From Bacteroidales bacterium (GTDB taxonomy: Bacteria > Bacteroidota > Bacteroidia > Bacteroidales > UBA932), in assembly GCA_016291185.1 (NCBI GenBank), contig JAEFAI010000005.1, positions 39,119 through 103,118 of the forward strand: a stretch of DNA of 64,000 nt, given 5' to 3'. This document shows positions 19,103-27,447 of this stretch, one piece after another. The translations under genes were made by a program, and so were the position numbers. The notes below the pieces were generated by a model. The model had not been told where the DNA came from and did not search any database. It saw only the letters and a program-made list of their open reading frames with translations. Position 1 is the first letter of the stretch, and each line of letters opens with the position of its first letter.

Positions 19103-20149
19103 ATGGCTATCAACAGAAAACTTTGGGGCAGGACCCCTGATGGCAAGGCCATCTACAAGTACACCCTGACCAATGCCAGCGGCGCCTCCGTGGTGCTCGG
19201 CAGTGTGGGCGCCGCGATCGTGAGCGTCAACGTTCCGGACAAGGACGGCAAGCTCGGCGACGTGGCCCTCGGCTACGGCAAGGCTGAGCAGTATTTCAAT
19301 GACGGCCCGTACCTGGGCAAGTGCCCGGGCCGCTTCGCCAACCGCATCGCCAAAGGCAAGTTCACCCTCGACGGCAAGACCTATACGCTCCCGATCAACA
19401 ATGGCCCCAACCACTTGCACGGTGGCCCCGGCGGCTTCTCCGAGCAGGTCTGGGATTCCCGCAAGCGCAAGGGCGGCGTGGAGTTCAAGTACGTTTCCGC
19501 CGACGGCGAAATGGGCTATCCCGGCCAGGTGGTCGTCGTGGCGCGCTATGAGTGGAGCGAGGAGAACGAGCTCCGCATCACCTTCAGCGCCAAGTCCGAC
19601 AAGAAGACGGTCATCAACCTGACGAACCACGCCTACTTCAATCTTAACTGCGGCGGTTCCATCCTGCGTCAGTTCCTGAAGCTGAACTGCTCCGAGTACC
19701 TCCCGACCGACCCGGGTCTCATTCCGCTGGGCGAGCCGGAGGCCGTGGCGGGCACCCCGATGGACTTCCTCAACGGCAAGACCCTCGGCCGCGACATCAA
19801 GAAGGATTTCCCGGCCCTGAACTACGGCAAGGGCTACGACGCCTGCTTCGTGATCGACGGCTACCGCAAGGGTCAGCTCCAGGAGGCCGCCGAGCTTTGG
19901 TCCAACCGCAGCGGGCGCACGCTCAAGGTCTTCACGACCCAGCCGGGCCTCCAGGTTTACACCGGCAACTGGCTCGGTGGCTGCCCGGTGGGCAAGCGCG
20001 GCCGCATCTACCATGACTACGAGGGCGTGGCCCTGGAGGCCCAGCACCTCCCGGACAGCCCCAACCAGCCGGCCTATCCGAGCACGGTCCTGGAGCCCGG
20101 CAAGACCTATCACGAAGCCATCATCTTTGCATTCGGAGTCAAGAAATAA
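19103..20149 (+). CDS. galM: galactose mutarotase (aldose 1-epimerase)
   Basis: Interconverts alpha and beta anomers of galactose or glucose in the cytoplasm. The 348-residue protein has no signal peptide and shows the family blocks [46 protein letters not shown] (catalytic His) and [19 protein letters not shown] (catalytic Glu), with VIDGY toward the C-terminus. Length is normal for the family. It starts 4 bases after the thioredoxin-like lipoprotein and its TAA overlaps the ATG of thyA by one base, so it sits in an operon with genes of unrelated function. Confidence 0.95.
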   Translation: MAINRKLWGRTPDGKAIYKYTLTNASGASVVLGSVGAAIVSVNVPDKDGKLGDVALGYGKAEQYFNDGPYLGKCPGRFANRIAKGKFTLDGKTYTLPINNGPNHLHGGPGGFSEQVWDSRKRKGGVEFKYVSADGEMGYPGQVVVVARYEWSEENELRITFSAKSDKKTVINLTNHAYFNLNCGGSILRQFLKLNCSEYLPTDPGLIPLGEPEAVAGTPMDFLNGKTLGRDIKKDFPALNYGKGYDACFVIDGYRKGQLQEAAELWSNRSGRTLKVFTTQPGLQVYTGNWLGGCPVGKRGRIYHDYEGVALEAQHLPDSPNQPAYPSTVLEPGKTYHEAIIFAFGVKK

Positions 20150-20943
20150 TGAAGCAATACCTCGACCTCCTGCAGGAAATCATGGACCACGGCGTGGTGA
20201 AGCACGATCGCACCGGGGTGGGCACGAAGAGCATCTTCGGCCACCAGATGCGCTTTGACCTCTCGCAGGGCTTCCCGCTGCTCACCACCAAGAAGGTCCA
20301 CCTCAAGTCCATCATCTACGAGCTGCTCTGGTTCATTGCCGGGGATACGAACATCAAGTACCTCAAGGACCACGGCGTGTCCATCTGGGACGAGTGGGCC
20401 GACGAGAACGGCGACCTGGGCCCGGTCTATGGCCACCAGTGGCGCAGCTGGCCCGCCCCCGACGGGCGCGCCATCGACCAGCTCTCGCAAGTGATCGATA
20501 CCATCAAACGGAATCCGGATTCCCGGCGGATGCTCGTGTCCGCCTGGAATCCCGCCGAGGTGGACAAGATGGCCCTGCCGCCGTGCCACTGCCTGTTCCA
20601 GTTCTACGTGGCGGACGGCAAGCTCTCCTGCCAGCTCTATCAGCGCAGCGCCGACACCTTCCTCGGCGTGCCCTTCAATATCGCGTCCTATGCCCTGCTG
20701 ACGATGATGATCGCGCAGAGCTGCGGCCTGCAGCCCGGCGATTTCGTCCACACCACGGGCGACACGCATATCTACCTCAACCACTTCGACCAGGTGCGCG
20801 AGCAGCTCTCCCGGGAGCCGCGAGCGCTACCGGTGATGAAGCTCAACCCGGACGTGAAGAGCGTTTTTGACTTCACCTACGAGGACTTCACCCTGGAGGG
20901 CTACGATCCCTGGCCGGCAATCAAGGCTCCGGTGGCGGTATGA
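20149..20943 (+). CDS. thyA: thymidylate synthase
   Basis: Converts dUMP to dTMP using methylene-tetrahydrofolate, EC 2.1.1.45. The 264 residues match the E. coli enzyme in length. Motifs seen are [39 protein letters not shown], the catalytic Cys146 in [32 protein letters not shown] and GDTHIYLNH, ending in the conserved APVAV. The stop overlaps the folA start (ATGA), coupling it to dihydrofolate reductase, which recycles the dihydrofolate produced. Confidence 0.98.
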   Translation: MKQYLDLLQEIMDHGVVKHDRTGVGTKSIFGHQMRFDLSQGFPLLTTKKVHLKSIIYELLWFIAGDTNIKYLKDHGVSIWDEWADENGDLGPVYGHQWRSWPAPDGRAIDQLSQVIDTIKRNPDSRRMLVSAWNPAEVDKMALPPCHCLFQFYVADGKLSCQLYQRSADTFLGVPFNIASYALLTMMIAQSCGLQPGDFVHTTGDTHIYLNHFDQVREQLSREPRALPVMKLNPDVKSVFDFTYEDFTLEGYDPWPAIKAPVAV

Positions 20944-21428
20944 TGGAGAAATGTATGATCGTGGCGATGGCCGACGACCGCGCCATCGGCCGGGACGGGA
21001 CGATGCCCTGGCACCTGAAGGGGGATCTGCAGTATTTCAAGCGGGTCACGATGGGCTGCCCCGTGATCATGGGGCGGACAACCTTCGAGTCCATCGGGCG
21101 CCCGCTGCCGGGCCGCACCAACATCGTGCTTACGCGCCGTCCGGAGCCCATTCCGGGTACGGTCTGCGTCGATTCGATGGAGGCCGCGTATGCCGCTGCG
21201 GGCGATGTGCCGCGGGTGTTCGTGATCGGCGGCGCGTCGGTGTACAAGGCGGCCATCGACACGATGGATCGCCTGTTTGTCACGCACATACGCACAACAA
21301 TTCCGGATGCGGATGCGCATTTTCCGGAAATTAATACCGATATTTGGGCCGTCGAGGCGCGATCCGGTCTGCTGAAGGACCCCGCGTCCGGCCTCGAATA
21401 CGAATTCGTCACCTACCTCAGACGGTAG
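20940..21428 (+). CDS. folA: dihydrofolate reductase
   Basis: Reduces dihydrofolate to tetrahydrofolate with NADPH, EC 1.5.1.3. The 162-residue protein shows [34 protein letters not shown] with the active-site acid Asp29, [20 protein letters not shown] and [13 protein letters not shown]. Two adjacent ATG codons (20940, 20943) are possible starts; both overlap the thyA stop. Downstream are two palindromic repeats and no clear T-run terminator. Confidence 0.97.
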   Translation: MMEKCMIVAMADDRAIGRDGTMPWHLKGDLQYFKRVTMGCPVIMGRTTFESIGRPLPGRTNIVLTRRPEPIPGTVCVDSMEAAYAAAGDVPRVFVIGGASVYKAAIDTMDRLFVTHIRTTIPDADAHFPEINTDIWAVEARSGLLKDPASGLEYEFVTYLRR

Positions 21429-21431
21429 GAG

Positions 21432-21457
21432 AGTCGCCGGTAGGGCCGGCGAATGAC
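21432..21457. repeat. short palindromic repeat, CGCCGG stem
   Basis: AGTCGCCGG, a 4-base loop and CCGGCGAATGAC, just after folA. It belongs to the GTCATTC/GAATCT family and is the first of two copies in this 96-base gap. Confidence 0.75.
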
Positions 21458-21479
21458 GGATTATCGGGGACCATTTTAC

Positions 21480-21508
21480 GTCATTCGCCGACTCCGATCG
21501 GCGAATCT
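21480..21508. repeat. short palindromic repeat, CGCCGA stem
   Basis: GTCATTCGCCGA, a short loop and TCGGCGAATCT. It lies in opposite orientation to the copy at 21432 and 17 bases before the first transporter gene. Confidence 0.8.
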
Positions 21509-21524
21509 GGTAAGTTAGTAGAAG

Positions 21525-22886
21525 ATGACAGGCAAACGGGAAAAGTTCGGCGGCCGCCTGGCCGTGATCCTGGCGATGGCGGGTTCCGCCATCGGACTGG
21601 GCAATATCTGGCGTTTCCCCTACATGGTGGGGGAGCACGGCGGTGCCGCATTCGTTTTCGTCTATATCCTGGCCACAATCTTCATTTCGCTTCCTGTCTT
21701 CCTCGCCGAGGTCATGATCGGGCGGCGCAGCCACACCAACGCCCGGGACGCTTTCGCGCGCTTGTCGCGCCACCATCCCTTCTGGAAAGCTGCCGGTTAC
21801 CTGACCATCCTGATCCCGACGCTCATCGCGAGCTACTACAGCGTCATCGGCGGCTGGTCGGTCGAGTACTTCGTTCAGTCCTGCGGGATGACTTTCGTGA
21901 AAACGGCACCGGAGCAGGTCAGCGGCTTGTTTGCGCCTTTCGTTTCGTCCACCTGGACCCCCGTTGTGATGCACCTGATCTTCCTGACTGCGTGCGTGGG
22001 AGTTGTGGCCGGCGGCGTGAAGTCCGGCATCGAGAAGTTCAGCAAGGTGTCCCTGCCGATCCTCTTCGTGCTGATCATTTTCATTCTGGGCTATTCGGTC
22101 GCCCTGCCGGGGGCCGGCGCGGGCGTGCGCTACCTGCTGCATCCCGACTGGAGCGAACTGACGCCGCGCACGTTCGCGTATGCGATGGGGCAGAGTTTCT
22201 TCTCGCTGTCGCTGGGCATGGGTGCCATCATTACCTATGGCTCGTACGTCAGCAAGCGGGAAAATATCCTTGTCACGAGTTCGGGCACGGCGGTCTCCGA
22301 CCTGTTGTTCGCCATCCTGGCTGGCTTCGCCATCATGCCGGCGGTGTTCGCCGCCGGGATTGAGCCGGGCGCCGGTCCGGGTCTCATTTTCCAAACCGTT
22401 CCTTATGTTTTCTCGAAGATGGCTGCCGACCTGCCCGTGCTGAGCGGTGCTGTGTCCATCATTTTCTTCCTGGCCATCATCGTGGCGGCGATGACCTCCC
22501 TGATCTCCCTGGTGGAGGTGGGCGTGTCGTTCCTGATGGAGCGCAAGGGGCTTTCCCGCGGTCGCGCCTGTCTGGTGGTTTTTGCCATCTGCGGCACGCT
22601 GGGCACGTTCTGCTCGCTGTCCTTCGGTCCGCTTGCGGACGCGACGGTGGCGGGGATGAGCCTCTTCGACCTGCTCGACTGGGTGTGTTCCAATATCCTG
22701 CTGTTGGTGATGGCGCTGCTCTCCGTGCTCTTCGTCGGCTGGATCCTGCCCAAGCGGGTCGTGCGGGACGAATTCACGAACGGCGGGAAGGTCAACGGAC
22801 GGATTTTCCCGGTACTGTATTTCTTGATCAAGTGGGTGGCGCCGATTGCGGTCGTTGTCATCTTCTTTGCCAATTTCATGTTATAG
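21525..22886 (+). CDS. sodium-dependent transporter, neurotransmitter:sodium symporter (NSS) family, copy 1
   Basis: Inner-membrane Na+-coupled importer of amino acids or related compounds. The 453-residue protein opens with the NSS signature AGSAIGLGNIWRFPYMVGEH (TM1, Na+ and substrate site) and has FISLPVFLAEVMIGRR (TM2), a YYSVIGGWSVEYF segment, FFSLSLGMGAIITYGSYVSK (TM6) and GLIFQTVPYVFSKM. About 11 membrane helices are visible. It is followed with zero spacing by a paralogue. Substrate cannot be deduced. No separate regulatory subunit is visible. Confidence 0.95.
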   Translation: MTGKREKFGGRLAVILAMAGSAIGLGNIWRFPYMVGEHGGAAFVFVYILATIFISLPVFLAEVMIGRRSHTNARDAFARLSRHHPFWKAAGYLTILIPTLIASYYSVIGGWSVEYFVQSCGMTFVKTAPEQVSGLFAPFVSSTWTPVVMHLIFLTACVGVVAGGVKSGIEKFSKVSLPILFVLIIFILGYSVALPGAGAGVRYLLHPDWSELTPRTFAYAMGQSFFSLSLGMGAIITYGSYVSKRENILVTSSGTAVSDLLFAILAGFAIMPAVFAAGIEPGAGPGLIFQTVPYVFSKMAADLPVLSGAVSIIFFLAIIVAAMTSLISLVEVGVSFLMERKGLSRGRACLVVFAICGTLGTFCSLSFGPLADATVAGMSLFDLLDWVCSNILLLVMALLSVLFVGWILPKRVVRDEFTNGGKVNGRIFPVLYFLIKWVAPIAVVVIFFANFML

Positions 22887-24251
22887 ATGGAGCGTCGTCG
22901 CGAATTGTTCGGCGGCCGCAGTGCGGCCATCTTCGCCCTGGCGGGCTCCGCCATCGGCCTGGGCAACATCTGGCGTTTCCCTTATATGGTCGGCCAGACA
23001 GGCGGCGCAGCTTTTATCATCATCTATCTGGTCTGCTGCCTGCTGCTCTCGTTGCCGATTTTCCTGGCGGAAGCCATCATCGGCCATCGCACGCAGGCGG
23101 GCACCTTCGGCGCCATGGAGCAGCTCGCTCCCGGCACGAAGTGGAAGTGGATGGGCCTGCTGACGGTGGTCTCTCCGCTGATCATTCTCTCCTACTACAG
23201 TGTCGTGGGCGGTTGGTCCATCGGCTATCTCTGGCAAGCGCTGACCAGCGGTTTCCATGCCTCCGAACTGGGCTCGGTGAGCTCGGCTTTCGGCGACTTC
23301 ATCGCCAGCCCCGGCCGCTCGCTGCTTTTCCACACGCTCTTCCTGAGCGGCTGCGCGGCCATCGTTTCAGCCGGCGTGAAGTCCGGCATCGAGCGTTTCA
23401 ACAAATTTTCCATGCCGCTGCTCTTCGTGCTGATCGTGGTCATCATGGTCTATTCCCTGATGCTGCCGGGCGCTTCTGCCGGCGTGGAGTATCTGGTGAA
23501 GCCGGATTTCAGCAAGATCACCCCTTCGGGTATCGCTGCGGCCATGGGACAGAGCTTTTTCTCGCTGTCGCTGGGTGTTGGAACCATCTTGACGTATAGT
23601 TCATACATTCACAGCAAAGAAAACATTCTTGTTACTGGTTTGGGGACGGTCGGATTCGATTTGCTCTTTGCCTTGATCGCGGGCTTCGCCATCATGCCGG
23701 CGGTGTTCGCCGCCGGGATTGAGCCGGGCGCTGGACCGGGTCTCATCTTCGAAACCCTGCCCTATATTTTTGCCAAAATGGGCGCTACAGTGCCCTGGCT
23801 GAGCGCTTTAGTGGCCGCTCTCTTTTTTGTAACAATTGTGTTCGCAGCATTTACCTCGGCTATTTCGATGTTCGAGGTGGGGGTGGCCTACCTCGTCGAA
23901 CAGCGGGGCCTGACCCGGGGCCGCGCGACGCTGCTGATTTTCTTCGGCACCTGGATTCTTGGGGCGCTGTGCTCGCTGTCCTTCGGCCCGCTGGCGGAGG
24001 TCAAGCTTTTTGGCCTGTCGATTTTCAGCTTCTGCGACATGCTGACGTCCAACTTCCTGATGACTTTCGGCGGCTTGCTCTTTGTGCTTTTCGTGGGGTG
24101 GAAGATGGACCGGAAGGTGGTGCGCGACGAGTTCACCTGCGGCGGCACCGCTCGCTTCAACGGCGTCGTTTTCGATGCCTTCTGGTTCCTGTTGCGCTAC
24201 ATCGCCCCGCCCGCCATCGTCATCATCTTCCTGACGAACTTCTTTGTTTAG
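22887..24251 (+). CDS. sodium-dependent transporter, NSS family, copy 2
   Basis: 454-residue paralogue of the preceding transporter, with the same layout: AGSAIGLGNIWRFPYMVGQT, SLPIFLAEAIIGHR, SYYSVVGGWSIGYLW, FFSLSLGVGTILTYSSYIHS and GLIFETLPYIFAKM. The start codon directly abuts the stop of copy 1, so both are made from one transcript. Most of the two genes has diverged, but a tract of about 65 bases (22322-22389 against 23682-23749) is almost identical, pointing to recent gene conversion. The two proteins may handle different substrates, since NSS members act as single polypeptides or homodimers. Confidence 0.95.
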   Translation: MERRRELFGGRSAAIFALAGSAIGLGNIWRFPYMVGQTGGAAFIIIYLVCCLLLSLPIFLAEAIIGHRTQAGTFGAMEQLAPGTKWKWMGLLTVVSPLIILSYYSVVGGWSIGYLWQALTSGFHASELGSVSSAFGDFIASPGRSLLFHTLFLSGCAAIVSAGVKSGIERFNKFSMPLLFVLIVVIMVYSLMLPGASAGVEYLVKPDFSKITPSGIAAAMGQSFFSLSLGVGTILTYSSYIHSKENILVTGLGTVGFDLLFALIAGFAIMPAVFAAGIEPGAGPGLIFETLPYIFAKMGATVPWLSALVAALFFVTIVFAAFTSAISMFEVGVAYLVEQRGLTRGRATLLIFFGTWILGALCSLSFGPLAEVKLFGLSIFSFCDMLTSNFLMTFGGLLFVLFVGWKMDRKVVRDEFTCGGTARFNGVVFDAFWFLLRYIAPPAIVIIFLTNFFV

Positions 24252-24269
24252 ATGGCGGACGTTCTCGTT

Positions 24270-24315
24270 TTTCGCCGGTCGCGCGTTGGCCGCCCGCGGG
24301 GGAAGACCGGCGAAA
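24270..24315. repeat. larger palindrome upstream of the ECF sigma gene
   Basis: TTTCGCCGGTC (24270-24280) and GACCGGCGAAA (24305-24315) form an 11-bp perfect inverted repeat with a 24-base GC-rich loop. The arms resemble the short GTCATTC family. Confidence 0.7.
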
Positions 24316-24322
24316 GTCAAAT

Positions 24323-24354
24323 CTTCAGGCAGTTTTTCAGACATTCTCCGTTAT
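24323..24354 (+). promoter_or_regulatory. candidate ECF-type promoter upstream of the sigma gene
   Basis: CTTCAGGCAGTTTTTC (24323-24338), 12 bases, then TTAT (24351-24354). The same 16-base box with the same 12-base spacing to TTAT stands before the serpin gene (26144-26175). This suggests autoregulation and a shared regulon; a duplicated segment is the alternative. Confidence 0.5.
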
Positions 24355-24385
24355 CTAAGTGAAGATTCTTCAAAACAACGTGTCG

Positions 24386-24943
24386 ATGGATGAGAAGGAC
24401 CTGGTGCGCCGGTGTCAAACCGGCGAACCTGGCGCAAGGCTGGAAATGTACGAGACCTACGCAGGGCGGGTGCTGGCTGTGTGCCGGCGCTATATCCGGG
24501 AGAGCGACCGCGCGCGGGATCTCGTGCACGACACCTTCCTGAAAGCCTGGGACTCCCTGGGATCCTTCCATCCGCGCCGGACGGGTTCGCTGGGCGCCTG
24601 GCTGTCGCAGATCGCCGCCCACCTCTCGGTGGACGAACTGCGCCGCCGCAAGCTGCTGGTCCTGGAGGATGCGTCATTCGTCGGCTGGGCCGGCGAAGCC
24701 TCCATCGACGAGACCCGCCTGCGTCAGGCTCCCGTCGAGGAACTGATCGAGCTGATCGCCGCGCTCCCGGAAGGCTACCGGGCGGTGTTCAACCTCTTCT
24801 GCCTCGACGGCCTGTCCCATCGGGAGATTGCCCGGCTGCTCGGCATCACGGAGAAGACTTCACAGACCCAATACCTCAAGGCGAGGCATAAACTGGCCGC
24901 GATGATCGCGGCGAAATATGGCAAGGATGATGAAAAGGAATAA
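24386..24943 (+). CDS. ECF-family RNA polymerase sigma factor
   Basis: 185-residue sigma-70-like factor. ATG at 24386 (MDEKDLVRRCQTGEPG) is preferred to a GTG at 24359, which would overlap the proposed -10 element. Region 2 is seen in RYIRESDRARDLVHDTFLKA and GAWLSQIAAHLSVDELRRRK, region 4 in ALPEGYRAVFNLFCLDGLSH and REIARLLGITEKTSQTQYLK. The linker between them contains SFVGWAGEAS, encoded by a short palindromic repeat (24673-24699). Its 3' end overlaps the next gene, which carries a cytoplasmic stretch and a membrane segment and is the likely anti-sigma partner. Confidence 0.93.
   Translation: MDEKDLVRRCQTGEPGARLEMYETYAGRVLAVCRRYIRESDRARDLVHDTFLKAWDSLGSFHPRRTGSLGAWLSQIAAHLSVDELRRRKLLVLEDASFVGWAGEASIDETRLRQAPVEELIELIAALPEGYRAVFNLFCLDGLSHREIARLLGITEKTSQTQYLKARHKLAAMIAAKYGKDDEKE
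24673..24699. repeat. short palindromic repeat inside the ECF sigma gene
   Basis: GTCATTCGTCGG, a 4-base loop and CCGGCGAAGCC, in frame. It encodes part of the region 2-region 4 linker, a position tolerant of added residues. Confidence 0.65.
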
Positions 24944-26105
24944 GAATCAGGATTGGACCCGCGTCCTGCAGGAGCGGCTGCAGGATGCCCAGCTGCCCGC
25001 ACCGGACGACTTCGCGTCCTGGGCCGGCCAGAAATCCCCGGAAAACAGCGGCCATTCCTGGCCGGTGGCCTGGTGGCCGTGGGCCCTGGGCAGCGTCGCC
25101 GTCGCCGCTTTCGCAGGCCTGCTCTTCCTCCGCACACCGGACAACCATTCCCGGCTCAACCCCCAGACCCCGCCCGTCGTCGTGGAGTCTCCGGCCGTCG
25201 TTGATTCTCCCGCCCCCGCCCCGTCATTCGCCGCCCCCTCATCGTCATTCGCCGGCCTGACCGGCGAATCTCCGGCCGCCCCCACAGTCATTCCGGCCTC
25301 TCCTGTAGTCATTCCGGCCGAAGAGCCGGAATCTCCCTCTCCTGCCTCCGCCACGACCGACGAGCCCTCCGCCTCCACTACGTCCATCGCGTCCCCGTCC
25401 ATCGCCGACCCCGCCCCGTCATTCGACGACCTGATCGGCGAACCGCCCGCCCGCCGCAAACCTCACCTCTCCCTGCGCCTTCATGCGGCCTCCGTGAACA
25501 CCGTGTCGGCCGGCAGCTCGACGGTCAATATGGGTAAACGAACGGAGTACTATTACGGGGCCAACATTCCGGACGGTGTCGTCTCTTCTCCGGGGACGGA
25601 GAATTCCGAGTTCTACTCTTCCGATCTCAGTTCCAATATCGTCAACCCGGTCCCCGTGCCCCGCGCGCCGACGATCCCGATTTCCTTCGGCGTGAGCGCG
25701 GAGCTGTCCCTGTCGCGCCACTGGTCCCTGCTCTCGGGCCTGGACTACACGCAGCGCAGCGGCTATCGTGTGTACGAGCGCGCGCCCCAGTCCCTCACGC
25801 TTCACTACCTGGGCCTCCCGCTCGAGACGCACTACATCTTCTGGCCGGAAGGCCGCTTCCGTGTGTACCTGGGCGCCGGCGCGAAGGTCGAAAAATGCTT
25901 CCTTGCTACGGGCGGGGAGCCGCTGAAGGACCCGTTCCTGTTCTCGCTGAATGTCCAGGCGGGTGCGGACGTCCGCCTCTTCCCGGGCATCCGGCTCTAC
26001 CTCTCGCCGGTCTTCTCCGGCTACCTGACCCGTAGTGCCTACGTCAACAGCTGGGACAGCAAGCCCCAGTTCTCCCTCCGCGCCGGCCTGTCCTTCGACC
26101 TCTGA
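24918..26105 (+). CDS. anti-sigma-like protein fused to an outer-membrane beta-barrel domain
   Basis: 395 residues in an unusual order. Residues 1-48 are a soluble cytoplasmic stretch (DWTRVLQERLQDAQLPAPDD), 49-71 one membrane helix (VAWWPWALGSVAVAAFAGLL), about 72-165 a Pro/Ser/Ala-rich linker, and about 165-395 a beta-barrel of the OmpA/PorT-like type (PISFGVSAELSLSRHWSLLS, FRVYLGAGAKVEKCF) ending FSLRAGLSFDL. The linker is largely built from palindromic repeats. The gene overlaps the ECF sigma gene by 26 bases, so an anti-sigma role for the N-terminus is likely, although no ZAS or FecR motif is evident. Starts at 24927 or 24930 (MKRNKNQ) are equally possible. It seems to link both membranes in one chain. 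Confidence 0.8.
   Translation: MARMMKRNKNQDWTRVLQERLQDAQLPAPDDFASWAGQKSPENSGHSWPVAWWPWALGSVAVAAFAGLLFLRTPDNHSRLNPQTPPVVVESPAVVDSPAPAPSFAAPSSSFAGLTGESPAAPTVIPASPVVIPAEEPESPSPASATTDEPSASTTSIASPSIADPAPSFDDLIGEPPARRKPHLSLRLHAASVNTVSAGSSTVNMGKRTEYYYGANIPDGVVSSPGTENSEFYSSDLSSNIVNPVPVPRAPTIPISFGVSAELSLSRHWSLLSGLDYTQRSGYRVYERAPQSLTLHYLGLPLETHYIFWPEGRFRVYLGAGAKVEKCFLATGGEPLKDPFLFSLNVQAGADVRLFPGIRLYLSPVFSGYLTRSAYVNSWDSKPQFSLRAGLSFDL
25223..25442. repeat. cluster of short palindromic repeats inside the anti-sigma/barrel gene
   Basis: Copies at 25244-25271 (GTCATTCGCCGG...CCGGCGAATCT), 25308-25334 (GTCATTCCGGCC...GGCCGGAATCT-like) and 25418-25442, plus half copies at 25223 and 25287. All are in frame and encode the SFAGLTGES-type segments of the periplasmic linker. 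Confidence 0.8.
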
Positions 26106-26110
26106 TCGGC

Positions 26111-26138
26111 TCATTCGCCGGTCAGACCGGCGAATGAC
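26111..26138. repeat. short palindromic repeat before the serpin promoter
   Basis: TCATTCGCCGGTC, two bases, then GACCGGCGAATGA: a near-perfect palindrome between the barrel gene and the serpin promoter box. Confidence 0.8.
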
Positions 26139-26143
26139 AAAAA

Positions 26144-26180
26144 CTTCAGGCAGTTTTTCGGAAGAAGTGCGTTATATTTG
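26144..26180 (+). promoter_or_regulatory. serpin promoter: shared ECF-like box plus a -7 box
   Basis: CTTCAGGCAGTTTTTC (26144-26159), then after 12 bases TTATATTTG, which also contains TATATTTG (26173-26180) matching the housekeeping TAnnTTTG box. The start codon is 19 bases downstream. Confidence 0.6.
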
Positions 26181-26199
26181 CGAACAACAACCCAAAACC

Positions 26200-27441
26200 A
26201 TGAAGCATCATTACCTCTTCGTTCTCTGCGCGGCCCTTTGCCTGGCCGTCGGATGTGAAAAGTTGAACCGGGAGAAGAACCTCAGCGGCGACGAACTTGC
26301 CCCGCTGGTTCCGATCCAGCTGACCGAGGCGGACGTGCAGGTGCGCGACGCCTCCAATCAATTCGGCCTCAATACCTTCCATCGTCTGTACGCCTTGTCG
26401 GAAGACGGGAATGTGGCCTTCTCTCCGCTGAGCCTGTCCCTGGCGCTGTCGATGGCCGCCGAAGGAGCAGAAGGCAACACGTACAAGCAGTTCTCCGACG
26501 TGATCGGCTGGAACAACTCCAATAAAGAAGTGGTTGGCGCCTACTACAAAAAGATGATCGCGGGCCTGGTGGAAGCAGACCGTAACGTGCAGCTCTCCAG
26601 TGCCAATTCCTTCTGGACAGCCACGGGTTTCCCGCTCAAGGAGAACTATACGTCCCGGCTGACCAATTACTTCTCCGCCGAGAGCTACTCGGTTGATTTC
26701 TCCTTGCCTGCCACCCTGGAGCGGATCAACAAATGGTGCTCTGACAAGACGGACGGCAAGATCCCGAACATGCTGAGCGGCCTGGATCCCAGCACCAAGT
26801 TAATGCTGATCAATGCCCTGCTCTTCAAATCCCCCTGGCGTTTGACCTGGGAGATCAAGCAGAACCGCACGTTCACCACGGCGACGGGCGCAAAAGTGCA
26901 GAAGGACTACCTTTATACGGAAAACGAGAAACTCGCCTATGGCGATTTCGGCGACTTTGAGCTGGTCCGGGCGCCCTACGGCAACGGGGCCTACGTGATG
27001 GACATTATTCTTCCCAAAGCGGGGAAGACCCTGTCGGAAGTCCTTCCGGAGCTGGCGTCGAGACAGGTTAATGATCCGCTTCAGAGCGCGGAAGTGACGC
27101 TCTACCTGCCGAAGTGGTCCACGGCGTATAGTACGGAAGAGGCGCTGATTCCCGTACTGCAGGATCAGGGTCTGACGGATCCGTTCAACCCGGAACTGGC
27201 GAATTTCGCCGGGATCAGCGAGCAGTCGCTCTTTATCGGTCTGGTGAAGCAGAAAGTCCGGATCGACGTCACGGAGAAGGGAACGGAGTTTGCCGCCGTG
27301 ACCGTGGTCGGGATGTATATCTCTGCCTATCTTCCTGTCACCCCGGCCAAGGTGACGGTCGATGTGAACCGCCCCTTCGCCTACACGATCCGGGAAGCTA
27401 CTTCAGGCACCATTCTCCTGTTGGGCACCTTATCGAAATAA
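26200..27441 (+). CDS. serpin-family protease inhibitor lipoprotein
   Basis: Covalent suicide inhibitor of serine proteases, here anchored by a lipid (ALCLAVGCEK). ATG at 26200 follows the promoter by 19 bases and gives 413 residues, normal for a bacterial serpin with signal peptide. Serpin blocks seen are NVAFSPLSLSLALSMAAEGA, LSSANSFWTATGFPLKENYT, INKWCSDKTDGKIPNML, LMLINALLFKSPW and the hinge/reactive loop TEKGTEFAAVTVVGMY, followed by VDVNRPFAYTIREATSGTIL. The P1 residue cannot be fixed by eye. The next lipoprotein gene starts 6 bases downstream. Its shared promoter box suggests control by the adjacent ECF sigma. Confidence 0.95.
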   Translation: MKHHYLFVLCAALCLAVGCEKLNREKNLSGDELAPLVPIQLTEADVQVRDASNQFGLNTFHRLYALSEDGNVAFSPLSLSLALSMAAEGAEGNTYKQFSDVIGWNNSNKEVVGAYYKKMIAGLVEADRNVQLSSANSFWTATGFPLKENYTSRLTNYFSAESYSVDFSLPATLERINKWCSDKTDGKIPNMLSGLDPSTKLMLINALLFKSPWRLTWEIKQNRTFTTATGAKVQKDYLYTENEKLAYGDFGDFELVRAPYGNGAYVMDIILPKAGKTLSEVLPELASRQVNDPLQSAEVTLYLPKWSTAYSTEEALIPVLQDQGLTDPFNPELANFAGISEQSLFIGLVKQKVRIDVTEKGTEFAAVTVVGMYISAYLPVTPAKVTVDVNRPFAYTIREATSGTILLLGTLSK

Positions 27442-27447
27442 TAGCAT

